8,843 nt of DNA from JOPF133 sp052144935 (GCA_052144935.1 JBKQPR010000352.1:1-8843), one strand, 5' to 3'; shown: positions 1-6,970, numbered from the stretch's first letter. Translations and numbers: made by a program. The notes: generated by a model from the sequence alone, not told the origin.

Positions 1-1436
1 GGTATTGGATCGGCGCGATTCCCGCCATGCTGTTCCTGGCCATCGTGATGATCCCGTTCTATTACATCTCCAAGACCCACTCCGTGCCGGGCTATCTGAA
101 ACTGCGCTACGGCGAACCGGCGCGCGCTCTCTCGGCCATTTCGTTCGGCTTCATGACCGTGCTCATGAGCGGCATCAACATGTACTCCATGGCCCTGGTG
201 ATGAAGGTCGTGCTGGGCTGGGACATTCATTTCAGCATCTGGGTCTCGTCGGTGACGGTGGCGGCGTATGTGGTGCTGGGCGGTTTGCTTTCGGCCATCT
301 TCAACGAGGTGCTGCAATTTGTCCTCATCTGGCTGGGCGCGCTGCTGATTTCCATCATCGGCCTGGTGGAAACCGGCGGCTGGAGCGGCATGGTGGCGCG
401 CATCCACACCAATTTCCCCAATGGGGACTACACCCATCTCTGGAGCACCCTGGGATCGTTCAAGGATAATCCCATGGGCATCAACTGGGTGGGCATTGTA
501 TTCGGCCTGGGCGCCGTGATCTCCATGGGCTATTGGACCACCGACTTCCTGGTGGTGCAGCGGGTGATTGCGGCCAAAGATCTCCGCTCCGCCAAACTGG
601 CTCCCATCATCGGCGCGGCTTTCAAGATGTGCGTTCCGTTCATCGTGATCCTGCCCGGCCTCCTGGGCCTGGCCGTGCTGCCGTTCCACCTGATGGGTGA
701 AACCGAAGCCGTCGCCACCGGAGGCCACAGTTACAACGAGGTGCTGCCGCTGATGCTGGCGCGCTATTGCGGGCCGGGCCTGCTGGGCTTGGGCATCACC
801 GCGCTGATTGCCGGCTTCATGTCCGGGATGGCCGGCAACGTGAGCGCTTTCTCCACCGTCTGGACCTACGATATCTACCGCGCCATGTTCAAGAAAGAAG
901 CCACCGACGCGCATTATGTGAAAGTCGGCCGCTGGTGTACCATCCTGGGCGTGCTGGTGAGCATCGGCACGGCCTACCTGGTGATGCACTTCAAGAGCAT
1001 CATGGATTACGTGCAGGCGCTCTTCAGCTTCTTCATCGCGCCGCTGTTCCCCACAGTCCTCTTAGGTATGCTGTGGAAGCGCACCACGCCGGCAGCGGGT
1101 TTCTGGGGCCTGCTGGCGGGCACCGCCTCCTCGATCGGCATGTATACGTGGGTGCAGTTGGACCCCACAGCGATTCGCTACGTCGCCCTGTCCCCCTTAG
1201 CCAAGGACATGGCCGAAAACATGTTCCGCGCCCTGTGGTCGGCCCTCATCTGCACCGTCGTCATCGTGCTGGTCAGCCTGGTGACCAAGCCCAAGCCGGA
1301 AAAGGAGTTGGTGAACCTGGTCTACGGCTGCACCGATATTCCGTCCGAGGGCCACCTGCCGATCTACCAGAAGCCGATTTTCTGGGCGGGGGTGGTGGCG
1401 CTCGCGTTTGTGGTTTTGCAGATCGTCTTCTGGTAG
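1..1436 (+). CDS. Sodium:solute symporter (SSS family), 5' end missing
   Basis: This is a sodium-driven secondary transporter of the inner membrane, probably importing the sugar handled by the genes downstream. The frame is open from base 3 (Y-W-I-G-A-I-P-A...) to a TAG at 1434-1436, so the gene begins upstream of the window. The visible 477 residues hold about 12 hydrophobic helices. Full-length SSS proteins are usually 500-600 residues, so the first helix or so is missing; the ATG at 27 lies inside a membrane segment and is not a credible start. The family-typical stretch MSGMAGNVSAFSTVWTYDIY (about 820-880), small- and Ser/Thr-rich in the helix that lines the sodium site, supports the family. 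So does GGLLSAIFNEVLQF (about 283-324). The substrate cannot be read from sequence; a pentose is inferred from the neighbours. Only 7 bases separate it from the next gene, consistent with one operon. Confidence 0.9.
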   Translation, partial: YWIGAIPAMLFLAIVMIPFYYISKTHSVPGYLKLRYGEPARALSAISFGFMTVLMSGINMYSMALVMKVVLGWDIHFSIWVSSVTVAAYVVLGGLLSAIFNEVLQFVLIWLGALLISIIGLVETGGWSGMVARIHTNFPNGDYTHLWSTLGSFKDNPMGINWVGIVFGLGAVISMGYWTTDFLVVQRVIAAKDLRSAKLAPIIGAAFKMCVPFIVILPGLLGLAVLPFHLMGETEAVATGGHSYNEVLPLMLARYCGPGLLGLGITALIAGFMSGMAGNVSAFSTVWTYDIYRAMFKKEATDAHYVKVGRWCTILGVLVSIGTAYLVMHFKSIMDYVQALFSFFIAPLFPTVLLGMLWKRTTPAAGFWGLLAGTASSIGMYTWVQLDPTAIRYVALSPLAKDMAENMFRALWSALICTVVIVLVSLVTKPKPEKELVNLVYGCTDIPSEGHLPIYQKPIFWAGVVALAFVVLQIVFW

Positions 1437-1443
1437 GTGAACC

Positions 1444-1662
1444 ATGCATCGTCCTGGAATGATTCCCATCTGGTTTTTCATCGGCGCGCTGCTGCTGGTG
1501 TACGGATTCCTGATCTGCGGCGCGGGAATCTACGAGCTGGTGTCGCCGCCCGAACATCCCACCGTGCTGGCGGAACTCCACGCGGGCGTCTGGTGGGGCG
1601 CCCTGCTGATCGTATTAGGCGCGATTTACACCATCAAATTCGCGCCCCGAAAAGGACACTAA
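1444..1662 (+). CDS. Small two-helix membrane protein, unknown function
   Basis: The product is a 72-residue protein with two predicted membrane helices, at about residues 8-30 (IPIWFFIGALLLVYGFLICG) and 46-65 (GVWWGALLIVLGAIYTIKF). They are joined by a polar loop containing SPPEHPTVLAELHAG, and the tail is short and basic (APRKGH). The ATG at 1444 follows AGGTGA (1435-1440), which overlaps the symporter stop codon. The next gene starts 4 bases after its TAA. This tight packing suggests translational coupling with the symporter and isomerase. I do not recognise a named family. By position it may be an accessory subunit or stabiliser of the symporter, but that is inference. The coupled ribosome binding site, two clean helices and codon use like its neighbours argue that it is a real gene. 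Confidence 0.8.
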   Translation: MHRPGMIPIWFFIGALLLVYGFLICGAGIYELVSPPEHPTVLAELHAGVWWGALLIVLGAIYTIKFAPRKGH

Positions 1663-1666
1663 CGGA

Positions 1667-3088
1667 ATGAGCAACCCAACCGGCCGGCCGGTCGCCTTCG
1701 GTGTGATCGTCGGCAACCGGGGCTTCTTCCCGGATCATTTGGCGCAAAGCGGGCGCACCGGCATTCTGGCGGCCCTCGAGAAGGCCGGCTACGGCGCGGT
1801 GGCCCCCAGCCCCCAGGATACCAAGTACGGCGCCGTCGAGACGCGCGCCGAAGCCGCCTGCTGCGCGGACCTGTTCAAGAAACACCGCGATTCCATCGAC
1901 GGCATCGTTGTGACGCTGCCGAATTTCGGGGACGAGCGCGCCATCGCCGACACCCTGCGCATGGCCGGCCTGAACGTGCCGGTGCTGGTGCAGGCCACGC
2001 CCGATACGCCCGGCCTGATGACCATCCGCGACCGCCGCGACAGCTTCTGCGGCAAGATGTCGGCGTGCAACAACCTGGCGCAGTACGGCATCCCCTACTC
2101 GCTGACCACCCTGCACACCGAGGCGCCCGATTCCGAGATTTTCCGCCGCGACCTGGATTGGTTCGCGGCCGTCTGCCGCGTGGCGCGCGGCCTCGCTCGC
2201 CTGCGGATCGGCGCTATCGGCGCGCGCCCGGCCGCCTTCAACACGGTGCGCTACAGCGAGAAGATCCTGGAAGCCAACGGGATTTCCGTGGAGCCGATCG
2301 ACCTTTCCGAGATCTTCGGCCGGATTGCCCGCATGAGCGACCAGGACGCCGCGGCGGTGGCCAAGCTGGAGGCCATCCACCGTTATGTGCCCAGCGGCAG
2401 CGTTCCCGCCGAAGCCCTTCTCAAAATGGCCAAGCTGGGCGCGGTGATCGACCACTGGATGGCGCAGACCGAAGTCTCGATCAGCGCCGTGCAGTGCTGG
2501 ACCTCGCTCGAAGAGTACTTCGGGGTGGTGCCCTGCACGGTCATGAGCATGATGAGCGAGAACCTGATGTCCAGCGCCTGCGAAGTGGATATCTGCGGCG
2601 TGGTGGGGATGCACGCCTTGCAGCTTGCCTCCGGAACTCCCAGCGCGCTGCTCGACTGGAACAACAATTACGGCGACGACCCCGACAAGGCGGTCTGCTT
2701 CCATTGCAGCAATCTACCCAAGCATTTCTTCCGCGAGGTCCGCATGGACTTCCAGCAGATCATCGCCGGCACGGTGGGCCGCGAGAACACCTACGGCACC
2801 TGCGTGGGGCTGGTCAAATCCGGGCCCATGAGCTTCGCGCGCTTTTCCACCAACGACCGCGCCGGCACGATTCACGGCTACGTCGGCGAAGGTGCCTTCA
2901 CCGACGACCCGCTGGACACCTTCGGCGGCGCCGGCGTAGTGCGCATCGGCAACCTGCAGGGCCTGCTGCGCTATATCTGCGAGCGCGGATTCGAGCATCA
3001 CGTGGCGGCCAATCTGTCCTCGGTATCCACGGCGGTCCGGGAGGCGGCCACGCGGTATTTGGGCTGGCACGTGCACCAGCATGTGTAG
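1667..3088 (+). CDS. L-fucose/L-arabinose isomerase-fold sugar isomerase (FucI-like)
   Basis: The 473-residue protein resembles the L-fucose isomerase-like superfamily: metal-dependent, cytoplasmic aldose-ketose isomerases. An N-terminal Rossmann-like region (about 1-160, with GVIVGNRGFFPDHL and IDGIVVTLPNFGDE) precedes a catalytic C-terminal part. By analogy with FucI (metal ligands Glu, Asp, His), candidate ligands are E298 in MMSENLM (E306 in CEVD is an alternative), D330 in LLDWNNNY and H444 or H445 in FEHHVAANL. It is shorter than E. coli FucI (about 590) and does not look like classical AraA (about 500). Lying directly before ribulokinase and 4-epimerase genes, it probably does the AraA step (L-arabinose to L-ribulose) or acts on a related pentose. 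The specificity is inferred. The start ATG at 1667 has AAAGGA at 1651-1656 and is 4 bases after the previous stop. Confidence 0.8.
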   Translation: MSNPTGRPVAFGVIVGNRGFFPDHLAQSGRTGILAALEKAGYGAVAPSPQDTKYGAVETRAEAACCADLFKKHRDSIDGIVVTLPNFGDERAIADTLRMAGLNVPVLVQATPDTPGLMTIRDRRDSFCGKMSACNNLAQYGIPYSLTTLHTEAPDSEIFRRDLDWFAAVCRVARGLARLRIGAIGARPAAFNTVRYSEKILEANGISVEPIDLSEIFGRIARMSDQDAAAVAKLEAIHRYVPSGSVPAEALLKMAKLGAVIDHWMAQTEVSISAVQCWTSLEEYFGVVPCTVMSMMSENLMSSACEVDICGVVGMHALQLASGTPSALLDWNNNYGDDPDKAVCFHCSNLPKHFFREVRMDFQQIIAGTVGRENTYGTCVGLVKSGPMSFARFSTNDRAGTIHGYVGEGAFTDDPLDTFGGAGVVRIGNLQGLLRYICERGFEHHVAANLSSVSTAVREAATRYLGWHVHQHV

Positions 3089-3090
3089 CG

Positions 3091-3207
3091 GGGCTCTGTA
3101 TTCACCGCAGAGACGCCGAGAACGCAGAGGCTACGCAGAGAAACCCTCTATTTTCTTCTCTGCGCTTCCTCCGCGTTCTCGGCGTCTCTGCGGTGAATAC
3201 AGAGCCC
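3091..3207. repeat. Long palindromic dispersed repeat between isomerase and kinase genes
   Basis: Arms 3091-3125 and 3173-3207 are perfect 35-base inverted complements (left arm begins GGGCTCTGTATTCACCGCAG). Inside them a second, imperfect stem continues (CGCAGAGAA near 3134 against TTCTCTGCG near 3155), leaving a small AT-rich loop around 3144-3154. The element begins 3 bases after the isomerase stop and ends 16 bases before the kinase start, so it fills almost the whole gap. The 'CACCGCAGAGACGC' wording resembles palindromic repeats I recall scattered between genes in several environmental bacterial phyla; this is recollection, not a search. In RNA it would form a very stable hairpin. It has no T-tract at its end, so it is not a standard intrinsic terminator. 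Confidence 0.9.
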
Positions 3208-3223
3208 GCCCAGAGAGGCGCTC

Positions 3224-4840
3224 ATGAGCATCGTCGCAGGCGCCGATTTCGGCACTCTCAGCGTTCGCGTTTCCATCTTCGATAGCGTCCGCGGCCGTCT
3301 CGGCGCGGGCATCGGCGAGTATCCGCTGCTGCGCAGGAAGGACGATCCGGATTACGCCACCCAGAGCCATGCCGCCCACATGCGCGCGCTGGCCGAAGCC
3401 ATGCACAGCGCCGTGCAGGCGGCCGGGATCGACGGCCAGGCCATCGACGCACTGGCGCTCGATACCACCGGCTCCAGCGTGATTCCGGTGGATGCGCTTC
3501 TCCAGCCCATCGACGATTATTACCTCTGGTGCGACCATCGCGCCTGGAAAGAAGCGGCCGAGATCACCGCCGCCGCGCGCGAACGCGGACTGGAGGCCAT
3601 CCGCTGGTGCGGCGGCACGTATTCCTCCGAGTGGGGTTTCGCCAAGCTGCTCCACTGGCTGCGCCACAATCCCGACAAGCGCGCGCAGTTCTCGACCGCC
3701 CTGGAGCATTGCGATATGGTGGCGGCGGTGCTGTGCGGCATCACGGACCCGGCCGCCGTCCCGCGCAGCATTTGCGCCATGGGCCACAAGTGGATGTGGA
3801 ATGCCTCGCTGGGCGGGCTGCCGCCGGAGGAGTTTCTGTCGGCCGTCGATCCGCTGCTGGCCGGGGTGCGCGCGAAGATCGCCGGCCGTTACGCCACCTC
3901 CGACCAGATCGCCGGCCACCTCGCGCCCGACTGGGCCGCCACGCTAGGCCTGCGCGCCGGCATCCCCATTCCGGTGGGGGCCTTCGACGCCCACTGGGAC
4001 GCCATCGGCGCAGGCGTGCGGCTGGGCGACGTGGTCAACGTGGTGGGCACCTCCACCTGTATCATCGCCATCGGCGAGCGCGCCGAACTGATCCCCGGCG
4101 TGTGCGGCCTGGTGCCCGGCTCGGTCGACCCCCAGCGCATCGGGATCGAAGCCGGCCTCTCCGCCACCGGCGATATTTTCGAAGCCATCGCGCGGCGCGC
4201 CGGGTCCACCGTGGCGGTGCTTTCGAAGGGTCTCGAAAACTACCGCGCCGGCGAGACCGGCCTGCTGCGCCTCACTTGGGACAACGGCGACCGCACCGTG
4301 CTGGTGAATCCCGAATTGAGCGGCGTGACGCTGGGCTGGCGCCTGACCCACACCGCGCAGGACGAGCTGTTCGCGGCCATCGAGGGCACCGCCTTCCACA
4401 CCCGTGTGATCCTGGAGCGCATGGAGCAGCACGGCGTGCCGGTGCGCCGCATCGTCAACGGCGGCGGCATTCCGCAAAAGAATCCGGTGCTCAACCAGGT
4501 GTACGCCAACGTGCTGGGCAAGCCCATCCTGGTGCCCAAGAGCGAAGTCACCAGCCTGGGATCGGCCATTTTCGCCTTTCTGGCGGCGGGCACGTTCGCC
4601 AGCATCGAAGAGGCCCAGGACGCCCTGTGCCCCGCCTACGAAACCGTCGAGCCGCAGCGGTCGGACGTCGACACCTGCGAGGATCTGTACTCTCTCTTCC
4701 ACAAACTGTATTTCGCTTTCGGGGCGCGCCGCTCGGGGACCCAGGGGCACCCCGCCGAATTCGGAGACGTGCTGCCGGAGTTGCGCCGCATCGCCGCACA
4801 CGCCAGAATGGGACGAGATGCTGGAAACGCTAAAAGCTGA
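3224..4840 (+). CDS. araB: Ribulokinase (FGGY carbohydrate kinase, AraB type)
   Basis: The protein phosphorylates a ketopentose with ATP, most likely L-ribulose to L-ribulose 5-phosphate, in the cytoplasm. It is 538 residues, against about 560 for typical AraB. The FGGY N-terminal phosphate-binding turn is GADFGTLSVRVSIFD (residues 6-20). Ribulokinase-like segments follow: LALDTTGSSVIPVD, YYLWCDHRAWKEA and CGGTYSSEWGFAKLLHWL. The probable catalytic base is D255 in GAFDAHWDAIGAG. The C-terminal ATP-binding half includes VVGTSTC, VNGGGIPQKNPVLNQVYA and VTSLGSAIFAFLAAG. GAGAGGCG (3212-3219) stands before the ATG at 3224. The gene overlaps araD by 23 bases, implying coupled translation. The AraB-specific motifs make xylulokinase or glycerol kinase unlikely, but activity on D-ribulose or other ketopentoses cannot be excluded. 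Confidence 0.9.
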   Translation: MSIVAGADFGTLSVRVSIFDSVRGRLGAGIGEYPLLRRKDDPDYATQSHAAHMRALAEAMHSAVQAAGIDGQAIDALALDTTGSSVIPVDALLQPIDDYYLWCDHRAWKEAAEITAAARERGLEAIRWCGGTYSSEWGFAKLLHWLRHNPDKRAQFSTALEHCDMVAAVLCGITDPAAVPRSICAMGHKWMWNASLGGLPPEEFLSAVDPLLAGVRAKIAGRYATSDQIAGHLAPDWAATLGLRAGIPIPVGAFDAHWDAIGAGVRLGDVVNVVGTSTCIIAIGERAELIPGVCGLVPGSVDPQRIGIEAGLSATGDIFEAIARRAGSTVAVLSKGLENYRAGETGLLRLTWDNGDRTVLVNPELSGVTLGWRLTHTAQDELFAAIEGTAFHTRVILERMEQHGVPVRRIVNGGGIPQKNPVLNQVYANVLGKPILVPKSEVTSLGSAIFAFLAAGTFASIEEAQDALCPAYETVEPQRSDVDTCEDLYSLFHKLYFAFGARRSGTQGHPAEFGDVLPELRRIAAHARMGRDAGNAKS

Positions 4841-5507
4841 AGTACTGGAAGCCAACCTGGAGCTGCTGCTGCGCGGCCTGGTGATCTACACGTTCGGCAA
4901 CGCCAGCGGGATATCGCGCGAGCACGGTCTCATCGTGATCAAGCCCAGCGGCGTGCCCTACGACGAGATGACACCCGACCACATGGTGGTGACGGACCTG
5001 GAGGGCAACATTGTGGAGGGCAGTCTGCGCCCATCCACCGACCTGCCCACGCACGTGGCGCTCTACCATGCGTTTCCATCCATCGGCGGCGTGGCGCACA
5101 CGCATTCGCGGCACGCCACCTCCTGGGCGCAGGCGGGCCGCGAGATCCCCTGCTTCGGCACCACCCACGCCGACTATTTTCATGGCGCCATCCCGGTGAC
5201 GCCGCCGCTTTCGGCCGGCGAAGTGGAATCCGAGTACGAGGCCCACACCGGCGTGGCGATCATCCGCACCATCGGGACGCGCGATCCGCTTTCCTGCCCG
5301 GCCGTGCTGGTAGCCGGCCACGCGCCCTTCTGCTGGGGCGCCACGGTGACGGAAGCGGCCCACACGGCGGTGATTGTGGAGGAGCTGGCCGCCATGGCCT
5401 GGATGACCGTCACCATCAACGCCGCCGCCACCCCGATTTCGCAGGCCCTCCGCGACAAGCATCACTTCCGCAAGCACGGCTCGTCGGCGACTTACGGGCA
5501 GAGGTAG
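4818..5507 (+). CDS. araD: L-ribulose-5-phosphate 4-epimerase (class II aldolase/epimerase family)
   Basis: This zinc enzyme converts L-ribulose 5-phosphate to D-xylulose 5-phosphate, feeding the pentose phosphate pathway. The 229 residues line up almost end to end with my recollection of E. coli AraD (231). Shared blocks are VLEANL at the N-terminus, GLIVIKPSGV, HTHSRHATSWAQAG, GTTHADYFHG and DKHHFRKHG near the end. Predicted zinc ligands are H94, H96 (HTHSRHA) and H168 (AGHAPF). D75 (STDLPTH), D119 (HADY) and the C-terminal Y226 match catalytic positions D76, D120 and Y229 of E. coli. These residues separate it from fuculose-phosphate aldolases of the same fold. The ATG at 4818 lies inside the end of araB in another frame, preceded by GGGACGAG. 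It is the last gene of the operon; a hairpin without T-tract follows at 5534-5561. Confidence 0.95.
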   Translation: MLETLKAEVLEANLELLLRGLVIYTFGNASGISREHGLIVIKPSGVPYDEMTPDHMVVTDLEGNIVEGSLRPSTDLPTHVALYHAFPSIGGVAHTHSRHATSWAQAGREIPCFGTTHADYFHGAIPVTPPLSAGEVESEYEAHTGVAIIRTIGTRDPLSCPAVLVAGHAPFCWGATVTEAAHTAVIVEELAAMAWMTVTINAAATPISQALRDKHHFRKHGSSATYGQR

Positions 5508-5533
5508 CGTTACCAAGCCGGGCCCGGAGGGCA

Positions 5534-5561
5534 CCCGTGAGGAAGCGGCGCTTGCCACGGG
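5534..5561 (+). other. GC-rich hairpin after the sugar operon
   Basis: CCCGTG (5534-5539) pairs with CACGGG (5556-5561), and inside it AAGC (5543-5546) pairs with GCTT (5550-5553) around a GGC loop. It lies 27 bases after the araD stop. No run of T follows, so it may stabilise the 3' end of the operon transcript or be incidental; I do not call it an intrinsic terminator. Confidence 0.35.
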
Positions 5562-5616
5562 CTGCTCGGCGCCACACCAGCCGCCACCGCGTGCGCCGAA
5601 GCGCGTGCAATCGTCC

Positions 5617-5651
5617 TTGCTCGTGAAACACGGCAATTATATGAGTAAAAT
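5617..5651 (+). promoter_or_regulatory. Possible promoter of the toxin-antitoxin pair
   Basis: An AT-rich patch (AATTATATGAGTAAAAT, 5635-5651) stands out from the GC-rich surroundings just before the antitoxin start. TAAAAT (5646-5651) or TTATAT (5637-5642) could serve as a -10 box, and TTGCTC (5617-5622) resembles a -35 box. No pairing gives ideal 17-base spacing, so the exact assignment is uncertain. Phd-type antitoxins usually repress their own promoter, so an operator is expected here, but I see no clear palindrome. Confidence 0.3.
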
Positions 5652-5667
5652 ATGGTTAGGACGAGCC

Positions 5668-5955
5668 ATGCTTGATACCCGTGAAAGCCACTCCTTGACC
5701 GACTTCCTGCGCAACCACGAAGCGCATTTTACGCGGCTGAAGGAAACCCATACGCCGGAAGTGCTGACCGTCAATGGCAAGGCGGAATTGGTGGTGCAGG
5801 ACGCCGAAGGTTACCAGCGGCTGCTAGACCGCCTGCACCATATGGAAACCATTGCGGCGATTCAGGAGGGAATGGCCAGCGCGGAGCGCGGCGAGTTGAA
5901 GCCAGCCGATCGGGTGTTTGACGAGATGCGCGCCAGGTATGGCATACCGGGTTAG
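5668..5955 (+). CDS. Phd/YefM-family type II antitoxin
   Basis: The product is a 95-residue antitoxin that should bind and neutralise the ParE-like toxin encoded next and repress the pair's promoter. The N-terminal DNA-binding Phd/YefM part is recognisable in SLTDFLRNHEAHFTRLKET (residues 9-27) and in EVLTVNGKAELVVQDAEGYQ (31-50), a hallmark of this family. The C-terminal half (about 51-95: LLDRLHHMETIAAIQEGMA, then GELKPADRVFDEMRARYG) is the expected toxin-wrapping segment. I chose the ATG at 5668 because AGGA (5658-5661) lies 6 bases upstream. In-frame starts at 5641 (ATG) and 5605 (GTG) lack a ribosome binding site and run through the promoter-like AT-rich patch. The gene overlaps the toxin start by 17 bases, the usual antitoxin-first order. 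Confidence 0.88.
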   Translation: MLDTRESHSLTDFLRNHEAHFTRLKETHTPEVLTVNGKAELVVQDAEGYQRLLDRLHHMETIAAIQEGMASAERGELKPADRVFDEMRARYGIPG

Positions 5956-6268
5956 TCTTTCCGCTCCCGCGGAAGCCGATGCCTACGCGGCGTTTGAGCG
6001 CATCCGCGAAGCGGCCCCCATGCATGCCGGGAAATGGCTTACCCGTCTATTCGCAGCCATTATCAGCCTCGATGCGTTCCCATCCCGTTGCCCTCTCATT
6101 CCTGAAGCGGAGGAGCTTGGGTTTCCTGCCCGCCATCTGTTGTTTGGCAAGGGCAGGGGGGTGTACCGGATTATTTTTCATGTCCGGGAAGAGGAGCAGC
6201 ATGTCCGGGTATTGCGCATCTGGCACAGTTCCCGCGACGCCATCACTCTTGACGACGTGGAGCCATGA
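5939..6268 (+). CDS. ParE/RelE-superfamily toxin
   Basis: The product is a 109-residue toxin of the ParE/RelE fold. ParE members poison DNA gyrase and RelE members cleave mRNA; the sequence alone does not decide which, though the ParE group fits better. Typical features are MAYRVSLSAPAEADAYAAFE (residues 1-20), where the first strand leads into the helical hairpin, then ARHLLFGKGRGVYRIIFHV (64-82) and the C-terminal strand VRVLRIWHSSRDAI (89-102), a family signature. ATG 5939 is inside the antitoxin's last codons and preceded by CCAGG; a TTG at 5918 in the same frame is less likely. All core elements are present and the frame is intact, so the toxin looks functional. The two overlapping genes form an autonomous module next to, but apparently independent of, the sugar operon. 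Confidence 0.85.
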   Translation: MAYRVSLSAPAEADAYAAFERIREAAPMHAGKWLTRLFAAIISLDAFPSRCPLIPEAEELGFPARHLLFGKGRGVYRIIFHVREEEQHVRVLRIWHSSRDAITLDDVEP

Positions 6269-6336
6269 ACACCGCCTGATCACGACTGCCCGTCGCCCAA
6301 AACAAGGTCCTCTACTACGGCTATTCGATGCTCCGT

Positions 6337-6699
6337 CTACGAGGTTCTCTTCGCTACCCACTCGATGGACTGGCCGCCGTTCGCGGAGCTCGACGAGGTG
6401 AACTTGATCTGGTCGCCGCCGATCTTGCCCTTGTAGTCGATCTTCATGTCGTTGTCGCCGAACTTGGCCGTGATGCTGAAGGTGATGGTGTCGCCCTCCA
6501 CCTTGCCATCCGTGATGGTGGACTTGCCCAACATGGAGCTGGTGGTCTCGCCGGTGACCTTGTTGCCATCCACTTTGAAGGTGAACGTTCTTTCCATGGC
6601 CCCATTGGGTCCATCGGCGGTCGCCTTCCAGTTACCCGAAATGTCGGCCGCCAAAACCGCGCATGCGCAAATCGCCAGTACAGCCAATAATCGTCTCAT
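6337..6699 (-). CDS. Small exported beta-rich protein, unknown function
   Basis: The product is a 120-residue secreted or periplasmic protein. It begins with a classic signal peptide (MRRLLAVLAICACAVLA, cleavage likely near residues 17-19 before DISGNW). The mature part is rich in short beta strands with recurring 'G-x-(V/I)-x-G-(D/E)' turns: VDGNKVTGE (43-51), DGKVEGDTITF (64-74) and GKIGGDQIKF (91-100). This pattern looks like a small lipocalin-like or beta-sandwich barrel. Similar short exported proteins are, as I recall, common in Acidobacteriota, but I know no function. The start ATG (6699-6697) has GAGGAGA at 6711-6705, 5 bases upstream, which settles the start. It is transcribed towards the toxin gene, with 68 bases between the two ends. 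Confidence 0.8.
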   Translation of the reverse strand: MRRLLAVLAICACAVLAADISGNWKATADGPNGAMERTFTFKVDGNKVTGETTSSMLGKSTITDGKVEGDTITFSITAKFGDNDMKIDYKGKIGGDQIKFTSSSSANGGQSIEWVAKRTS

Positions 6700-6719
6700 A
6701 GGCGTCTCCTCGTTGTTCT

Positions 6720-6748
6720 AAGATGCCGGATTCGCGGGCCGCGGTCAA
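6720..6748 (-). promoter_or_regulatory. Candidate promoter of the small exported protein
   Basis: On the minus strand TTGACC (6748-6743) is followed after exactly 17 bases by CATCTT (6725-6720), a weak -10 box. The gene start is about 20 bases further on with a strong ribosome binding site between. The -35 box is good and the -10 box matches only partly. Confidence 0.4.
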
Positions 6749-6751
6749 GGG

Positions 6752-6818
6752 GCCCTGCCAGCCATAAACGTTAAAACAAGCCCGACCCGACTGCGGCTGG
6801 CACTTCTGCGGGCAGGGC
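6752..6818. other. Nested inverted repeat in an intergenic gap
   Basis: GCCCTGCC (6752-6759) is complementary to GGCAGGGC (6811-6818). The overlapping CCAGCC (6758-6763) is complementary to GGCTGG (6795-6800), so two alternative or partly nested stems are possible. The plus-strand copy is followed by GTTTTTC (6819-6825). No gene reads into it on the plus strand closely enough to make a terminator convincing. Apart from this, the gap 6700-6970 shows only the promoter described for the exported protein. Confidence 0.3.
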
Positions 6819-6970
6819 GTTTTTCGTCAATGTGAAGTCCCACACCTCACTTTCGGATGGGCGCCCCGTGTGCCTCACCGGCAAGTGTGGCGCGGCTGAG
6901 CATCTTCAGATCGTCGCTGGACTCTTCCTGAAAAACGAAATTGCCCCTCCAATGTGATCTCTTTCCTTCA

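Noticed and set aside
1634..2704. Long open frame on the minus strand (356 codons) opposite the isomerase gene
   Set aside because: It lies opposite a well-supported gene, has low-complexity His/Gly/Ala/Arg-rich composition typical of a GC-rich antisense frame, and has no recognisable domain.
3091..3207. Intrinsic terminator between isomerase and kinase
   Set aside because: The stem is far too long and no T-run follows it; it fits a dispersed palindromic repeat better, though it may still affect transcription.
3091..3207. CRISPR array or phage attachment site
   Set aside because: There is one inverted pair, no regularly spaced direct repeats with spacers, and no integrase or tRNA nearby.
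2065..3285. 406-codon plus-strand frame running through the isomerase, the palindrome and the kinase start
   Set aside because: It is extremely Arg-rich with no domain, and overlaps two well-supported genes in another frame.
3529..4833. 434-codon plus-strand frame inside the kinase gene
   Set aside because: Arg/His/Gly-rich shadow of araB; the real frame carries all the FGGY motifs.
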